A model generated the notes under the pieces. The model ran no database searches. It had not been told where the DNA came from and saw only the letters and a list, made by a program, of their open reading frames with translations. DNA of 18,375 nucleotides, taken from NCBI GenBank assembly GCA_900766575.1, contig CAAFVW010000101.1, forward strand, positions 1 to 18,375. The letters are read 5' to 3'. Shown piece by piece: positions 1 through 7,627 of the stretch. This DNA is from Lachnospiraceae bacterium (lineage in GTDB: Bacteria; Bacillota; Clostridia; Lachnospirales; Lachnospiraceae). The translations under genes were made by a program, and so were the position numbers. Within the stretch, counting starts at the first letter, position 1, and each line of letters opens with the position of its first letter.

Positions 1-92
1 AGATCCAGTTGTGCCTCGATCAGCTGTCCTGCCTGTACCTGCTCACGGCCTGCTGCCTGGGCATGTATCTTCTGTGTCATTGTCATTCCCAT
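1..92 (-). CDS. leuC: 3-isopropylmalate dehydratase large subunit-like (aconitase superfamily), N-terminal fragment
   Basis: Only the first 30 codons are in the window; the gene runs off the left edge. The peptide begins MGMTMTQKIHAQAAGREQVQ and continues AGQLIEAQLD. This is the typical start of the clostridial/archaeal-type LeuC (HacA-like) large subunit, in which MGMT(I/M)TQKI is followed by a G-(D/Q)-L-I-x-A-x-L-D segment. The family dehydrates/hydrates isopropylmalate in leucine biosynthesis with a 4Fe-4S cluster; the cluster cysteines would lie outside the window. The ATG at 90-92 has AAGGAG nine bases upstream (GGAG at 102-105). Inner Met codons at 84-86 and 78-80 are possible but less well placed. 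A homoaconitase or other aconitase-family member cannot be excluded from 30 residues, so the symbol is tentative. Confidence 0.72.
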   Translation of the reverse strand, partial: MGMTMTQKIHAQAAGREQVQAGQLIEAQLD

Positions 93-185
93 TGTTTACT
101 GCTCCTTTTTCTCTTCCTGCAACCGATTCTTTATTCAGCATTCAGAATTCCACATAGAAATTTCTGTCCGTCTCTGAACAGTCTT

Positions 186-214
186 ATTCTAGCACACCCG
201 TTTGTAATTGAAAA
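186..214 (-). promoter_or_regulatory. Candidate promoter for the leuC-like gene
   Basis: On the minus strand, a -35-like TTTTCA (214-209, 4 of 6 consensus) is followed by 17 bases and then TAGAAT (191-186). A TGC just before it makes an extended -10. Transcription would start near 179, leaving a leader of about 85 bases before the ATG at 92. The -35 lies at the edge of the 15-bp inverted repeat at 211-255, so a protein bound there could block or help polymerase. No T-box features or leucine-rich leader peptide were seen in the leader. Confidence 0.5.
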
Positions 215-255
215 CATCCACATTTAACATATTTCTACGAAAATGTGGATGTTTT
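211..255. repeat. Perfect 15-bp inverted repeat: operator or weak terminator
   Basis: The arm AAAACATCCACATTT at 211-225 is exactly complementary to 241-255, with a 15-base spacer. Read on the minus strand it lies about 100 bases after the kinase stop and ends in TTTT, so it could be a weak intrinsic terminator. Its low GC content, short U run and long loop make that imperfect. It also overlaps the -35 of the leuC-like promoter, so an operator role is equally possible. The rest of 93-354 is AT-rich spacer in which I see no gene. Confidence 0.6.
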
Positions 256-354
256 GCCCTTATATTATTGATTTATTTTATTATTGTGTTGTAATGTTTT
301 TTATTCTTGTTTTTCTTTTTTCCCGTGGTTTTCCTTATATTTCCATAACATTTA

Positions 355-2769
355 CTACGATGTTTTTCCGGGCTTCTGCTCTTCCTGTTTTATCTTCCAG
401 GTCAGTACCGCCTTGAACAGATCTCCATCCAATTCGATCCTGAACTTTCCGCCCTGCAATTCCGTAAAGCTCCTGGCAATCGCCAATCCCAGTCCGCTTC
501 CCTCTGTATTACGGGAAGCATCTCCTCTGACGAATCGTTCCGTCAGTTCCTCTCCGGATACAGACAATTCCTGAGCGGTGATATTTTTTAAGATGATAGT
601 CACATCCTCTTTTGCTGTGAATCCATTCACGTAAACTCTGGTCCCCGACATTGCATACTTGGCAATATTACCGAAAAGATTTTCAAAGATCCGGAAAGTT
701 TTCTGGCTGTCTAACGACACAATCACCTTTTCCTCCGGCAGGTTCATCCGCACGTCCAGCCCGGCCTCTTTCAGCTTATCTTCCATCTCAAATTCTACCT
801 GTTTGACCATGCTCACAATATCCACATCCCGGATATCCAACGTTACATTCTGTGAGTTTGCCTTGCTGACTTCAAACAAATCTTCAATCAGTGCTTTCAG
901 ACGCAGAGACTTCCGATCCAGTGTCTCTAAATACTCCTTACGTTGCTCCTCCGTCACCCCAGGCTCCTGCAATAGCTTCACATACGTTATGATTGCTGTC
1001 AGCGGGGTCTTCAGATCATGGGATACATTCGTAATCAGCTCAGACTTCATCCGCTGACTCTTTACCTCCTCCGCAACCGCATTGCGGAATCCCTCTTCGA
1101 TCCGGTATATCTGCGGCTTAAACGGTTCAAATACTCCAAGATCTTCCTCGATCGTAACATTCAGATTCCCCTGCGCGATCTCATTCGTTGCCCGCAGCAG
1201 CAGACCGTATTTTTTCTGCAATTTGCTGATGTAGCGCCGCAATACAAAATACAATGCCACCGAATAAATGATTGCTATGGTCAGTCCCCCCAGCGGCAGA
1301 CTGCAGATTACCACAAGAATCAATGCATTGCAAAGCACGATTCGCAGTATCAGCCGCTTCGCATCCTTCGTCACGTCAAAATGCTCTGCATCATAATAAA
1401 CCTTCAGCAGCTTATCCTTTCCGACGGATACTGCTTTTTTCATCCACTGCCACAGTTTTTTCCAGGCAAGAACCATTACATAACACAGACAACGTTTCCT
1501 GAAATATTCCCCGGCTCCCATGGTACGAATTGCCCGTAACGACAGGCCACAGCACCATACCACAAAAAACATTGCTGTCACTGCCAAAAGGTTCACTGTG
1601 TACGTCAGATATCCCTCCACTAGCTGCACCCGGGCACTGTCTCCGCTTAGCACCGTGCTCATCGCATTGCCGCTTTGTACCCAGGATACCAGCTGTACCA
1701 TCTGCTCACTTCCGATACCGGCTACCATAGTCAGAAGCAAAACAATTACTTCTATGGGCAGTTTCAGCAGCCAAAGTCTTTCCCACGCTCTCTCTTCCTT
1801 CAGTCCCGGCAGAATGAAGGAAAACAGTAAAACAAGCAGACTTAAAATAAGAAATACCTGCTGGCAACCGGATAAATAGTAAGATGCATACTGCTCCCCC
1901 ATGGAAAAATAGACATTGACAGCATTCGTGACATCGTCATAATCAATAAACTGTCCGTTTTGTAAAAGGCTCTGGGCTGCCGATTTGGAAATGCAGAAGG
2001 TAATCTCACAATTTTTCGGCATGACAAGCTGAAACATGGGATTATGGGAAGCAGAGACTTCTCCGGTAATATTTTCATCCACCATCCTTGTAAGCCCGCA
2101 GACTCGGATCACTTCGGCTGCTGTCTTGCGAAGCGCCGTAGCATCCGAACCGATTACCGTATTTCCCAGCGTTGCATCATTTCCATAGGCATCAAATACA
2201 AATGTCAGGCAAAAACTCTGATTCTCCGCCGCAATTTCCGGATCCGTCAGATTGCTGACCGTCTCCCCCGTCACAGTATCCCTGATCACATAATCATAGA
2301 TATTGTTCAGTTCACCAAAAGCACTTTCCAGCGTATTGAAATGCTCCTCCAGATATTCCCTGGACTGCGCCGCCAGCATTGCCTGCATAAGTGACTGATC
2401 ATCGGATGCGATCACGCCTTCATCCACCAGTTCATCTGTCTGGTTGTTCAATTCCATGTTTCGCAGCCTGTCATCATTCAGCCACTCGTTTCCTTCCGTC
2501 GGCTGCATGTACAGTTCGCCATAGCTAAGAGCGGTCTGATTCTCCTTATTGTACAGATCGCGATAAAGCAGATAACAGTTCTGATACAGATAAGTAACGA
2601 TATTCGTGGTTTCCAGAGGATCTGCAATATATTGCTCGTTTCTTCTGCTCTCCGCCCGTCGCTCAAAGATTCCATAACAGGCGGTAAAAATGCCGGAGGA
2701 CAGAAAGCATATAATCAGCCCTGAGATGAGCCACCTTACCACCGGTTTATTTTCCAATTTCTGTTCCAA
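355..2769 (-). CDS. Membrane sensor histidine kinase (two-component system)
   Basis: This is an inner-membrane sensor kinase that would phosphorylate the regulator encoded just upstream. Numbered from the TTG start, it has one TM near residues 11-33, an extracytoplasmic sensor region of about 270 residues, several hydrophobic segments (about 302-322, 337-353, 388-412, 473-510), and a HAMP-like linker. The HisKA H-box is SHDLKTPLT, with the phospho-His codon at 1018-1020. The HATPase domain has the N-box ENLFGNIAKYA and the G2 box GSGLGLAIA. The usual D-x-G-x-G (G1) box is replaced by a KNITAQEL stretch. The sensor is large and multi-pass, so the stimulus is unknown. Start choice: GGGAGGA sits seven bases before TTG at 2769, whereas the upstream GTG at 2784 (five codons longer, 809 aa) has no clear ribosome site. 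The gap to the regulator is about 47 bases, consistent with one operon. Confidence 0.93.
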   Translation of the reverse strand: MEQKLENKPVVRWLISGLIICFLSSGIFTACYGIFERRAESRRNEQYIADPLETTNIVTYLYQNCYLLYRDLYNKENQTALSYGELYMQPTEGNEWLNDDRLRNMELNNQTDELVDEGVIASDDQSLMQAMLAAQSREYLEEHFNTLESAFGELNNIYDYVIRDTVTGETVSNLTDPEIAAENQSFCLTFVFDAYGNDATLGNTVIGSDATALRKTAAEVIRVCGLTRMVDENITGEVSASHNPMFQLVMPKNCEITFCISKSAAQSLLQNGQFIDYDDVTNAVNVYFSMGEQYASYYLSGCQQVFLILSLLVLLFSFILPGLKEERAWERLWLLKLPIEVIVLLLTMVAGIGSEQMVQLVSWVQSGNAMSTVLSGDSARVQLVEGYLTYTVNLLAVTAMFFVVWCCGLSLRAIRTMGAGEYFRKRCLCYVMVLAWKKLWQWMKKAVSVGKDKLLKVYYDAEHFDVTKDAKRLILRIVLCNALILVVICSLPLGGLTIAIIYSVALYFVLRRYISKLQKKYGLLLRATNEIAQGNLNVTIEEDLGVFEPFKPQIYRIEEGFRNAVAEEVKSQRMKSELITNVSHDLKTPLTAIITYVKLLQEPGVTEEQRKEYLETLDRKSLRLKALIEDLFEVSKANSQNVTLDIRDVDIVSMVKQVEFEMEDKLKEAGLDVRMNLPEEKVIVSLDSQKTFRIFENLFGNIAKYAMSGTRVYVNGFTAKEDVTIILKNITAQELSVSGEELTERFVRGDASRNTEGSGLGLAIARSFTELQGGKFRIELDGDLFKAVLTWKIKQEEQKPGKTS

Positions 2770-2775
2770 TTTTCT

Positions 2776-2782
2776 TCCTCCC
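2776..2782 (-). promoter_or_regulatory. Ribosome binding site that decides the kinase start
   Basis: GGGAGGA on the minus strand lies seven bases before a TTG codon at 2769-2767. It overlaps the in-frame GTG (2784-2782) that would otherwise be the longest start. A site this close to consensus favours TTG. Confidence 0.6.
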
Positions 2783-2816
2783 ACACAACTGCTGTTTCAC
2801 GCCGCCATCCGGACGG

Positions 2817-3533
2817 TTACTGCTTATCTATCTTATATCCAACGCCCCACACTACTTTTAGATACTTGGGATTTCTGGGATCAATTTCTATTTTTTCCCG
2901 GATATTTCTTACATGAACCATAATGGTGTCCGTGTTGACCGCTTTCTCATTCCAGATACGTTCATAAATTTCATCCGCAGAAAATACTCTTCCGGGATTC
3001 TTGATCAGCAGCTGCACAATCTTGAATTCCATAGGAGTCAGCTTCACCGGCTCCCCGTCCACGGTCACTTCCACTGTTTCTTCATTGAGTTCCAGCCCGC
3101 CGATGGTATACACATGAGACTTTTCCTGGTCTTCCCCACCAACTGCCGTCAGATATTTGGAATATCTGCGCAGATGGGAATTTACCCGGGCTAACAGTTC
3201 CAATGGCGTAAACGGCTTCGTCACATAATCGTCCGCCCCCATATTCAGTCCCATGATCTTATCCACTTCCTCAGACTTGGCAGACAGCATGATCACAGGG
3301 AATTCCTGATTCTGTTCCCGCAGTTTCATCAACATTGTCACCCCGTCCATCACCGGCATCATAATATCCAGAATCGCCAGATGGATTTCCTCATTCGCCA
3401 CGATATCCAGTCCTTCCTTACCGTTGGCGGCTTTCGATACCTGATATCCCTGATTCTTCAGATAGATTTCGACACCATCTCTGATCTCCTTATCATCCTC
3501 CACAATCAGAATGTGGTATTTGTTGTTCTCCAT
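2817..3533 (-). CDS. OmpR/PhoB-family response regulator
   Basis: This DNA-binding regulator of 238 residues is the partner of the kinase downstream. The receiver domain covers about residues 6-120: acidic pair D13-D14, phospho-acceptor D56 in LDIMMP, switch S84 and invariant K106 in VTKPF. The C-terminal winged helix (about 140-236) has the usual LTPMEFKIVQLL entry, then NTDTIMVHVRNIREKIE and the end VVWGVGYKID. All key residues are present, so it should be a normal phosphorylation-dependent transcription factor. The ATG at 3533 has GAGAGGGA close upstream. The 127-base gap to thiN contains a TAGAAT (3597-3592, minus) but no convincing -35, so its promoter is unclear and readthrough from thiN is possible. 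The target genes cannot be read from the sequence. Confidence 0.96.
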   Translation of the reverse strand: MENNKYHILIVEDDKEIRDGVEIYLKNQGYQVSKAANGKEGLDIVANEEIHLAILDIMMPVMDGVTMLMKLREQNQEFPVIMLSAKSEEVDKIMGLNMGADDYVTKPFTPLELLARVNSHLRRYSKYLTAVGGEDQEKSHVYTIGGLELNEETVEVTVDGEPVKLTPMEFKIVQLLIKNPGRVFSADEIYERIWNEKAVNTDTIMVHVRNIREKIEIDPRNPKYLKVVWGVGYKIDKQ

Positions 3534-3660
3534 AGTTCCCTCTCATTCTGCCTCACCGGGCATGGGCTTCCACCGCCCTGACATTATGTTCATTCTAGTC
3601 TGTAATTTCAAATTTCACCTGTAGAAAAAACGAAAGATTTTCTAAAGATGTGCGCGTAAC

Positions 3661-4311
3661 TTATTCCATACAATAACTGATCATACATACCAGTTCGCCG
3701 TCCTCCACAGACACTTCCGCTTCTTCCCCCAGAAATTCATTACTGATTCCAATGGGAAAGTCATTCGTGATCACCGCATTTTCCAGGGAATATTTCATTC
3801 CGCGGATATTTACCCCCTTTGCCTCTTTCGTCAGGGCAAAAAGAGACATCGTCCCCTCCAGTTCTTTGCGGAAATGTACGGATTCGTTCTGAAGCACCAG
3901 CACCATTCCGGTGCCATCCACCAGATATCCTGCCGCACCATGATTTTTCAAATACAAAAGGCACTGGATATTCGCCAGTGTATGATCGAATCTGCCGCCG
4001 GTAGCCGCATAAATGCGAAAATCCGTATATCCCAGTTCCAATCCTTTTTTGATTGCTGCCAGCATATCCGTATCGTCCTTGCATACCGGCAGTTGACAGA
4101 TTTTCTCCGGGACGGTCTGCTTTAACTGTTCCACAGCCAGTTTTTCCTGTTCACTCATGGAATCAAAATCTCCCAGAATCAGATCCGGTTCCACGTTCAG
4201 AATGCTGCAATAGCTTAAACCTCCGTCTACTGCAATCACATAATCTTCCTCCGCTGCAGCCAGTTCTCCCATAGTGAGATCTCCTGCACCGATCAAAATA
4301 CATTTGCCCAT
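3661..4311 (-). CDS. thiN: Thiamine pyrophosphokinase
   Basis: This cytosolic enzyme transfers pyrophosphate from ATP to thiamine, giving thiamine diphosphate (thiamine salvage). Numbered from the ATG at 4311 (216 aa, normal for the family), the diagnostic motifs are VDGG (about 28-31), DLILGDFDS (43-51), CKDDTD (77-82) and ATGGRFDH (103-110). These supply the metal and ATP/thiamine contacts of the TPK catalytic domain; the C-terminal part is the thiamine-binding beta-sandwich (TPK_B1). Start choice: CGGAG lies six bases before the ATG at 4311, while a Met codon 12 residues upstream (4347) has no ribosome site and adds a charged MAQNSDRKTEK stretch not expected in the family. In many Firmicutes thiN follows rpe and rsgA; here neither is adjacent and the gene has its own promoter. 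No TPP riboswitch CTGAGA motif is seen in the leader. Confidence 0.95.
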   Translation of the reverse strand: MGKCILIGAGDLTMGELAAAEEDYVIAVDGGLSYCSILNVEPDLILGDFDSMSEQEKLAVEQLKQTVPEKICQLPVCKDDTDMLAAIKKGLELGYTDFRIYAATGGRFDHTLANIQCLLYLKNHGAAGYLVDGTGMVLVLQNESVHFRKELEGTMSLFALTKEAKGVNIRGMKYSLENAVITNDFPIGISNEFLGEEAEVSVEDGELVCMISYCME

Positions 4312-4317
4312 AATCTT

Positions 4318-4321
4318 CTCC
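4318..4321 (-). promoter_or_regulatory. Ribosome binding site that decides the thiN start
   Basis: GGAG on the minus strand sits six bases before ATG at 4311-4309. The in-frame ATG at 4347-4345 lacks any purine-rich site, so the shorter protein is preferred. Confidence 0.65.
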
Positions 4322-4405
4322 GTTTTCCGGTCGCTATTCTGCGCCATTATAAATTCGCGTTATCACATTTTCATCTCATCGTACCTATCTGGACCGATAC
4401 GGACT

Positions 4406-4434
4406 ATTCTACAATTTCCACGTTTACATTTCAA
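4406..4434 (-). promoter_or_regulatory. thiN promoter
   Basis: The minus strand carries TTGAAA (4434-4429, 5 of 6), a 17-base spacer, then TAGAAT (4411-4406, 5 of 6). This predicts a start near 4399 and a leader of about 88 bases. The -35 directly abuts the -35 of the divergent plus-strand promoter. Confidence 0.7.
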
Positions 4435-4451
4435 GGGATTAGCGGTATATT
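4423..4451 (+). promoter_or_regulatory. Promoter of the YgjP-like metallopeptidase gene
   Basis: The plus strand carries TTTACA (4423-4428, 5 of 6), exactly 17 bases, then TATATT (4446-4451, 5 of 6). The predicted start is near 4458, giving a leader of about 36 bases with AGGA before the ATG at 4494. It overlaps the divergent thiN promoter by 12 bases, so the two polymerases should exclude each other. Confidence 0.7.
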
Positions 4452-4493
4452 TAAGCTGTTCCAATCATAACAGAACCCACAGGAAAAAATACC

Positions 4494-4931
4494 ATGACTA
4501 CTGAAGATTATAATATGCAGCCATTGACTGCTTCAGAGATTCGCAGACTACAGGCTTTGGAAAACCGCTATCGCACTGCTGCCAGGGAGGTCTTTACCAA
4601 CCGTGTGGAATACTATCATCAATTCACCGGTGGGAATTATACTTCTATCACCATCCGGGATCAGAAGACCCGTTGGGGAAGCTGTTCCTCCAGAGGCACT
4701 CTCTCTTTTAATTACCGACTGATCTACGGTCCTGCCGGTCCACTTGATTATGTGGTAGTTCATGAACTCTGCCATCTGACCCATATGAACCATTCAAAAG
4801 ATTTCTGGAATATGGTGGAACGCATCATGCCGGATTACCGCGTCTACAAGCAGTGGCTCAGAGACCACGGTCATGAACTGACTCTGGAAGCGCATCTGCA
4901 AAAACAGGGGATTCCGATCCGGCTCAGCTGA
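4494..4931 (+). CDS. YgjP/DUF45-family (M48-like) zinc metallopeptidase
   Basis: This is the only plus-strand gene, 145 residues. The zinc motif is HELCH (H90, E91, H94) followed by H100 in HMNHS. Upstream sits the family signature TRWGSCSSRGTLSFNYRL (about 59-76), and downstream FW and the YRVYKQWL segment. This pattern defines the YgjP-like domain, DUF45/SprT-like gluzincins, often annotated as a metal-dependent hydrolase. No signal peptide is seen, so it is probably cytosolic; the substrate is unknown. Full-length bacterial members usually carry a longer N-terminal beta-rich half (roughly 165-240 aa in total); here that half is replaced by about 45 residues of mostly helical character. The reading frame is intact and has its own promoter and terminator, so it looks like a genuine short member, not a decayed gene. 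Confidence 0.9.
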   Translation: MTTEDYNMQPLTASEIRRLQALENRYRTAAREVFTNRVEYYHQFTGGNYTSITIRDQKTRWGSCSSRGTLSFNYRLIYGPAGPLDYVVVHELCHLTHMNHSKDFWNMVERIMPDYRVYKQWLRDHGHELTLEAHLQKQGIPIRLS

Positions 4932-4942
4932 TATTTAGCATG

Positions 4943-4976
4943 AAAGGCGATTCACACTTATCTGTGAACCGCCTTT
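4943..4976. terminator. Bidirectional intrinsic terminator
   Basis: The arms AAAGGCGATTCACA (4943-4956) and TGTGAACCGCCTTT (4963-4976) pair over 14 positions with one mismatch and a six-base loop. It lies between convergent genes, 12 bases after the metallopeptidase stop and about 45 bases after the stop of the solute-binding protein gene. It has T-rich flanks in both directions, so it can end both transcripts. Confidence 0.8.
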
Positions 4977-5020
4977 GTTATAATAAGATTCGTCTTTTAT
5001 TTACAGCCTTTATCTTCTGT

Positions 5021-7549
5021 CTACCTGTTCTCGTTCACATAGACCTGCACGCGGCTCTGGATAACGCCTGCCACGTCTCTGGCACTTTTCTGTCCGGAGA
5101 AATAAGCACCTGCTTCCTCAGAGATGATATTGGTGATGGCTTCGTTGTAGTAGGCACGTTTATTCACGCTTTCCACAAAACTTACGATCTTATCCACCTG
5201 TTCCTTCGTCAGCTGCGGTAAGATGATCTCCTCATCATTGATGTAATAGGTTTCATCATATTCTACCTTGTTGCCGTTTTCATCCAGATAATACGGTTTT
5301 TCGGTAGCTGTCGCCACTGATGCTTCAAAGGAGCTGCGCAGTACCGGCAGGTTGTATTCCTTGTCCTGTATCGTATCCTGATATTCCTGTGTCAGATAAT
5401 ACCGCACGAACTCCCAGGCACCGTCCAGGTTCCCTGACTTTGCGGACAATGCGAAATTGAAATTACCGTTCCAGATGATGGATCCCATTCCACTGTCCGT
5501 CGGGAATCCGACAAAAGATACCTCCTCACCGAACTGCCCGTTGATCACACCGTTCAGATCACGAATGGAACTGATCGTCGTATTTGCCAGCAGTGTCCGG
5601 TTATCACGGAACTGGGACTGATAATCGTTCCAATAATCTTCTCCCCAATAGTCTTCACCATATTCTTCCGGCAAAGTTCCCGCATAGGCCAGCATTGCTA
5701 CAAAATTATCCGTATCAAAAGCACATTTACCGGTAGAGACATCCACGAAATCACTGCCACAATAACTCATCATCGTGTACAGGAAGTTGTCTCTGATCAC
5801 GGTATCACCAAACAGCGCCGTTGCCTCAGGCACCTCTGCCTGAATGTTCTGTAATTCATCCATGGTGATGGAAGTACGGTCTCCGAAGATCGAAGTCTTA
5901 CCTACCATAGTACCGATATAGAAGGAAGGAATCACATTGTATAATTTACCGTTCACGCGGTAAGCATCCCAGACATTCTGCATATATTCATTCTTGGACA
6001 ATTCCTCGTCCTTTGCGATCAGATCATCTACATTCGCCACCAGTCCCTTGTTAATGTAGCTTTCCATGGGAATATTGGTGTCTGCGATCAGGATATCCGG
6101 CATACCTCCGGAGATGATGTCATTATTTAACTGCTTCAGACCGAGTGTATAGTCATCGGAAGTATTGTAGCTGTTATACTCCTTGACTACAATACGGTAA
6201 TCCTCATTGTTCTTATTATAGTCTACGATTCTGCTCTTCAGGGAATAGTCCACATAATTGCCGGCCAGTACCAACACCTTTTTATCCTTGATATCCGCAG
6301 GATTCACATAGGTGAACAGACTTCCCTTCGTTGCTCCCGTCGAATTTTCATAGTAGAATCCGATAAACTGGTCATCGCTCAGTATCAGGAAATTATTCAT
6401 ACTGGTCGTCGCCACATCAGAGTTGATATAACTCATGATCTGCTTTATCTCCTGTGTCTGGATATCATAACTGAACACGCCGTTACTGTTGGAATAATAC
6501 AAAATATCGCCGTCACCGGGCAGCAGACCGGAATATCCGTTATTTGAAAAAACATCGGAAAGCTGTATTCCCTCCGAAACCGCATCGGTAGCCGCATCAT
6601 AGGAAGCAATATACATATCCGTATAATTGTTCTCATCCCAATAGATGACCTGAAGCTTTCCGTCACCGGCATTGATGGTTGTATTCGCGTTGTTGAACAA
6701 GGTTGCCGCTGCTTCCGGCAGATCTTTCCGATCTGTGATACCCTCTTCCGTCACAGTGCATTTTTCCCATTTGTCTCCGTTTAACAACAGAGTCAGAGAA
6801 CCGTCTGCATTCGACAGCATGCTGTATACCCAGACATAGCTTTCCTCTTCTCCCTGCATATCGTTCAGATCCGCTTCCCAGACAATATTGCCTTCTGTAT
6901 CCCAGCAAAGCAGTGCATAGTCATTGGTGCTGTTATATTCCTCTCCGATATAAAACTCACTGTAATGATTCCGGATACCGTAGAGATTGCCGTCTGCTCC
7001 GATCAGACAGTTTGACACAGACGTATAAGAATATCCTCCGTATGTCGTTCCGTCAGCAGATGCATCTGCCACATCTGTGTCAAGAGAAGAAGATAACGCT
7101 TCTTCCGTCTGTGCCAGTGGCACTGCCGCACCATCGTCTCCGTCTGCCGGCGTATCCGAGGGCTCATCCGTGCCTCCGGAAGATGCCGGTTTCTCCGGTT
7201 CTTCCCCTTCCTTCCACTTCGGAAGTTCCACAGTCTTACTACCCGTGCCGTCCTTTTTCATAGTCAGTAATTTCAGGGTACTTTCCGTACCGTCGCCCGA
7301 ATAATCATATTCCTCATACATGAAATATATGGTATCATCCTTCAACGCCAGCAGATTGACACCAACACTATCTGAATCGACACCGAGATCTAACGGCTGC
7401 TCCTTATATACATATTGTTTTGCAAGACCGGAATCTGAGGATGCGCTTCCTCCGTTTCCGCCGTTGTCGCCTTTTCCGCAGGCAGTCAGTCCTGCGATCA
7501 TCGCAACTGTCAATGCTAAGCTGACCAACTTCTTTCCTTTCTTTTTCAT
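5021..7549 (-). CDS. Solute-binding lipoprotein with N-terminal propeller-like region (second copy)
   Basis: This is an 842-residue secreted lipoprotein and the last gene of the operon. The signal peptide ends in lipobox LTAC (C24). A region at about 45-415 has repeated short beta segments built round aspartate-glycine turns (GADGNLYGIR, NADGSLTLLL, GDGKLQVIYW, GDGDILYYSN), suggesting a beta-propeller. An acidic Pro/Ser/Gly-rich low-complexity insert occupies about 112-168. From about 424 to the end it resembles ABC family-1 solute-binding proteins (VLVLAGNYVDYSLKSRIVDY, SGGMPDILIAD, GNLDGAWEFVRYYL). It ends IQSRVQVYVNENR, identical to the other copy at 12620-14920, a clear paralogue. The ATG at 7549 has AGGAG seven bases upstream. 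The 78-base gap from the MacB-like gene shows no promoter, so co-transcription is likely. Ligand unknown; carbohydrate is a family-level guess. Confidence 0.9.
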   Translation of the reverse strand: MKKKGKKLVSLALTVAMIAGLTACGKGDNGGNGGSASSDSGLAKQYVYKEQPLDLGVDSDSVGVNLLALKDDTIYFMYEEYDYSGDGTESTLKLLTMKKDGTGSKTVELPKWKEGEEPEKPASSGGTDEPSDTPADGDDGAAVPLAQTEEALSSSLDTDVADASADGTTYGGYSYTSVSNCLIGADGNLYGIRNHYSEFYIGEEYNSTNDYALLCWDTEGNIVWEADLNDMQGEEESYVWVYSMLSNADGSLTLLLNGDKWEKCTVTEEGITDRKDLPEAAATLFNNANTTINAGDGKLQVIYWDENNYTDMYIASYDAATDAVSEGIQLSDVFSNNGYSGLLPGDGDILYYSNSNGVFSYDIQTQEIKQIMSYINSDVATTSMNNFLILSDDQFIGFYYENSTGATKGSLFTYVNPADIKDKKVLVLAGNYVDYSLKSRIVDYNKNNEDYRIVVKEYNSYNTSDDYTLGLKQLNNDIISGGMPDILIADTNIPMESYINKGLVANVDDLIAKDEELSKNEYMQNVWDAYRVNGKLYNVIPSFYIGTMVGKTSIFGDRTSITMDELQNIQAEVPEATALFGDTVIRDNFLYTMMSYCGSDFVDVSTGKCAFDTDNFVAMLAYAGTLPEEYGEDYWGEDYWNDYQSQFRDNRTLLANTTISSIRDLNGVINGQFGEEVSFVGFPTDSGMGSIIWNGNFNFALSAKSGNLDGAWEFVRYYLTQEYQDTIQDKEYNLPVLRSSFEASVATATEKPYYLDENGNKVEYDETYYINDEEIILPQLTKEQVDKIVSFVESVNKRAYYNEAITNIISEEAGAYFSGQKSARDVAGVIQSRVQVYVNENR

Positions 7550-7627
7550 GCTCCCTCTCCTTTTTGTCTCTGTGTCTTTTGTTGTTGCTGCAATTACCTC
7601 TTTTGTACTTTTTGTCTCATCTTCTGT

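Noticed and set aside
93..185. Leucine attenuator or T-box in the leader of the leuC-like gene
   Set aside because: No run of Leu codons, no T-box consensus and no terminator-antiterminator pair could be found in the roughly 90-base leader.
3592..3597. TAGAAT as the -10 of a promoter for the response regulator
   Set aside because: No -35-like hexamer lies at 15-19 bases and there is no TGn extension, so it is not strong enough to list as a promoter.
4312..4347. Twelve-residue N-terminal extension of thiN
   Set aside because: The upstream ATG has no ribosome site, while the inner ATG has GGAG at ideal spacing and gives the normal family length.
4312..4399. TPP riboswitch before thiN
   Set aside because: The leader is under 90 bases and lacks the CTGAGA-type core of the thi-box.
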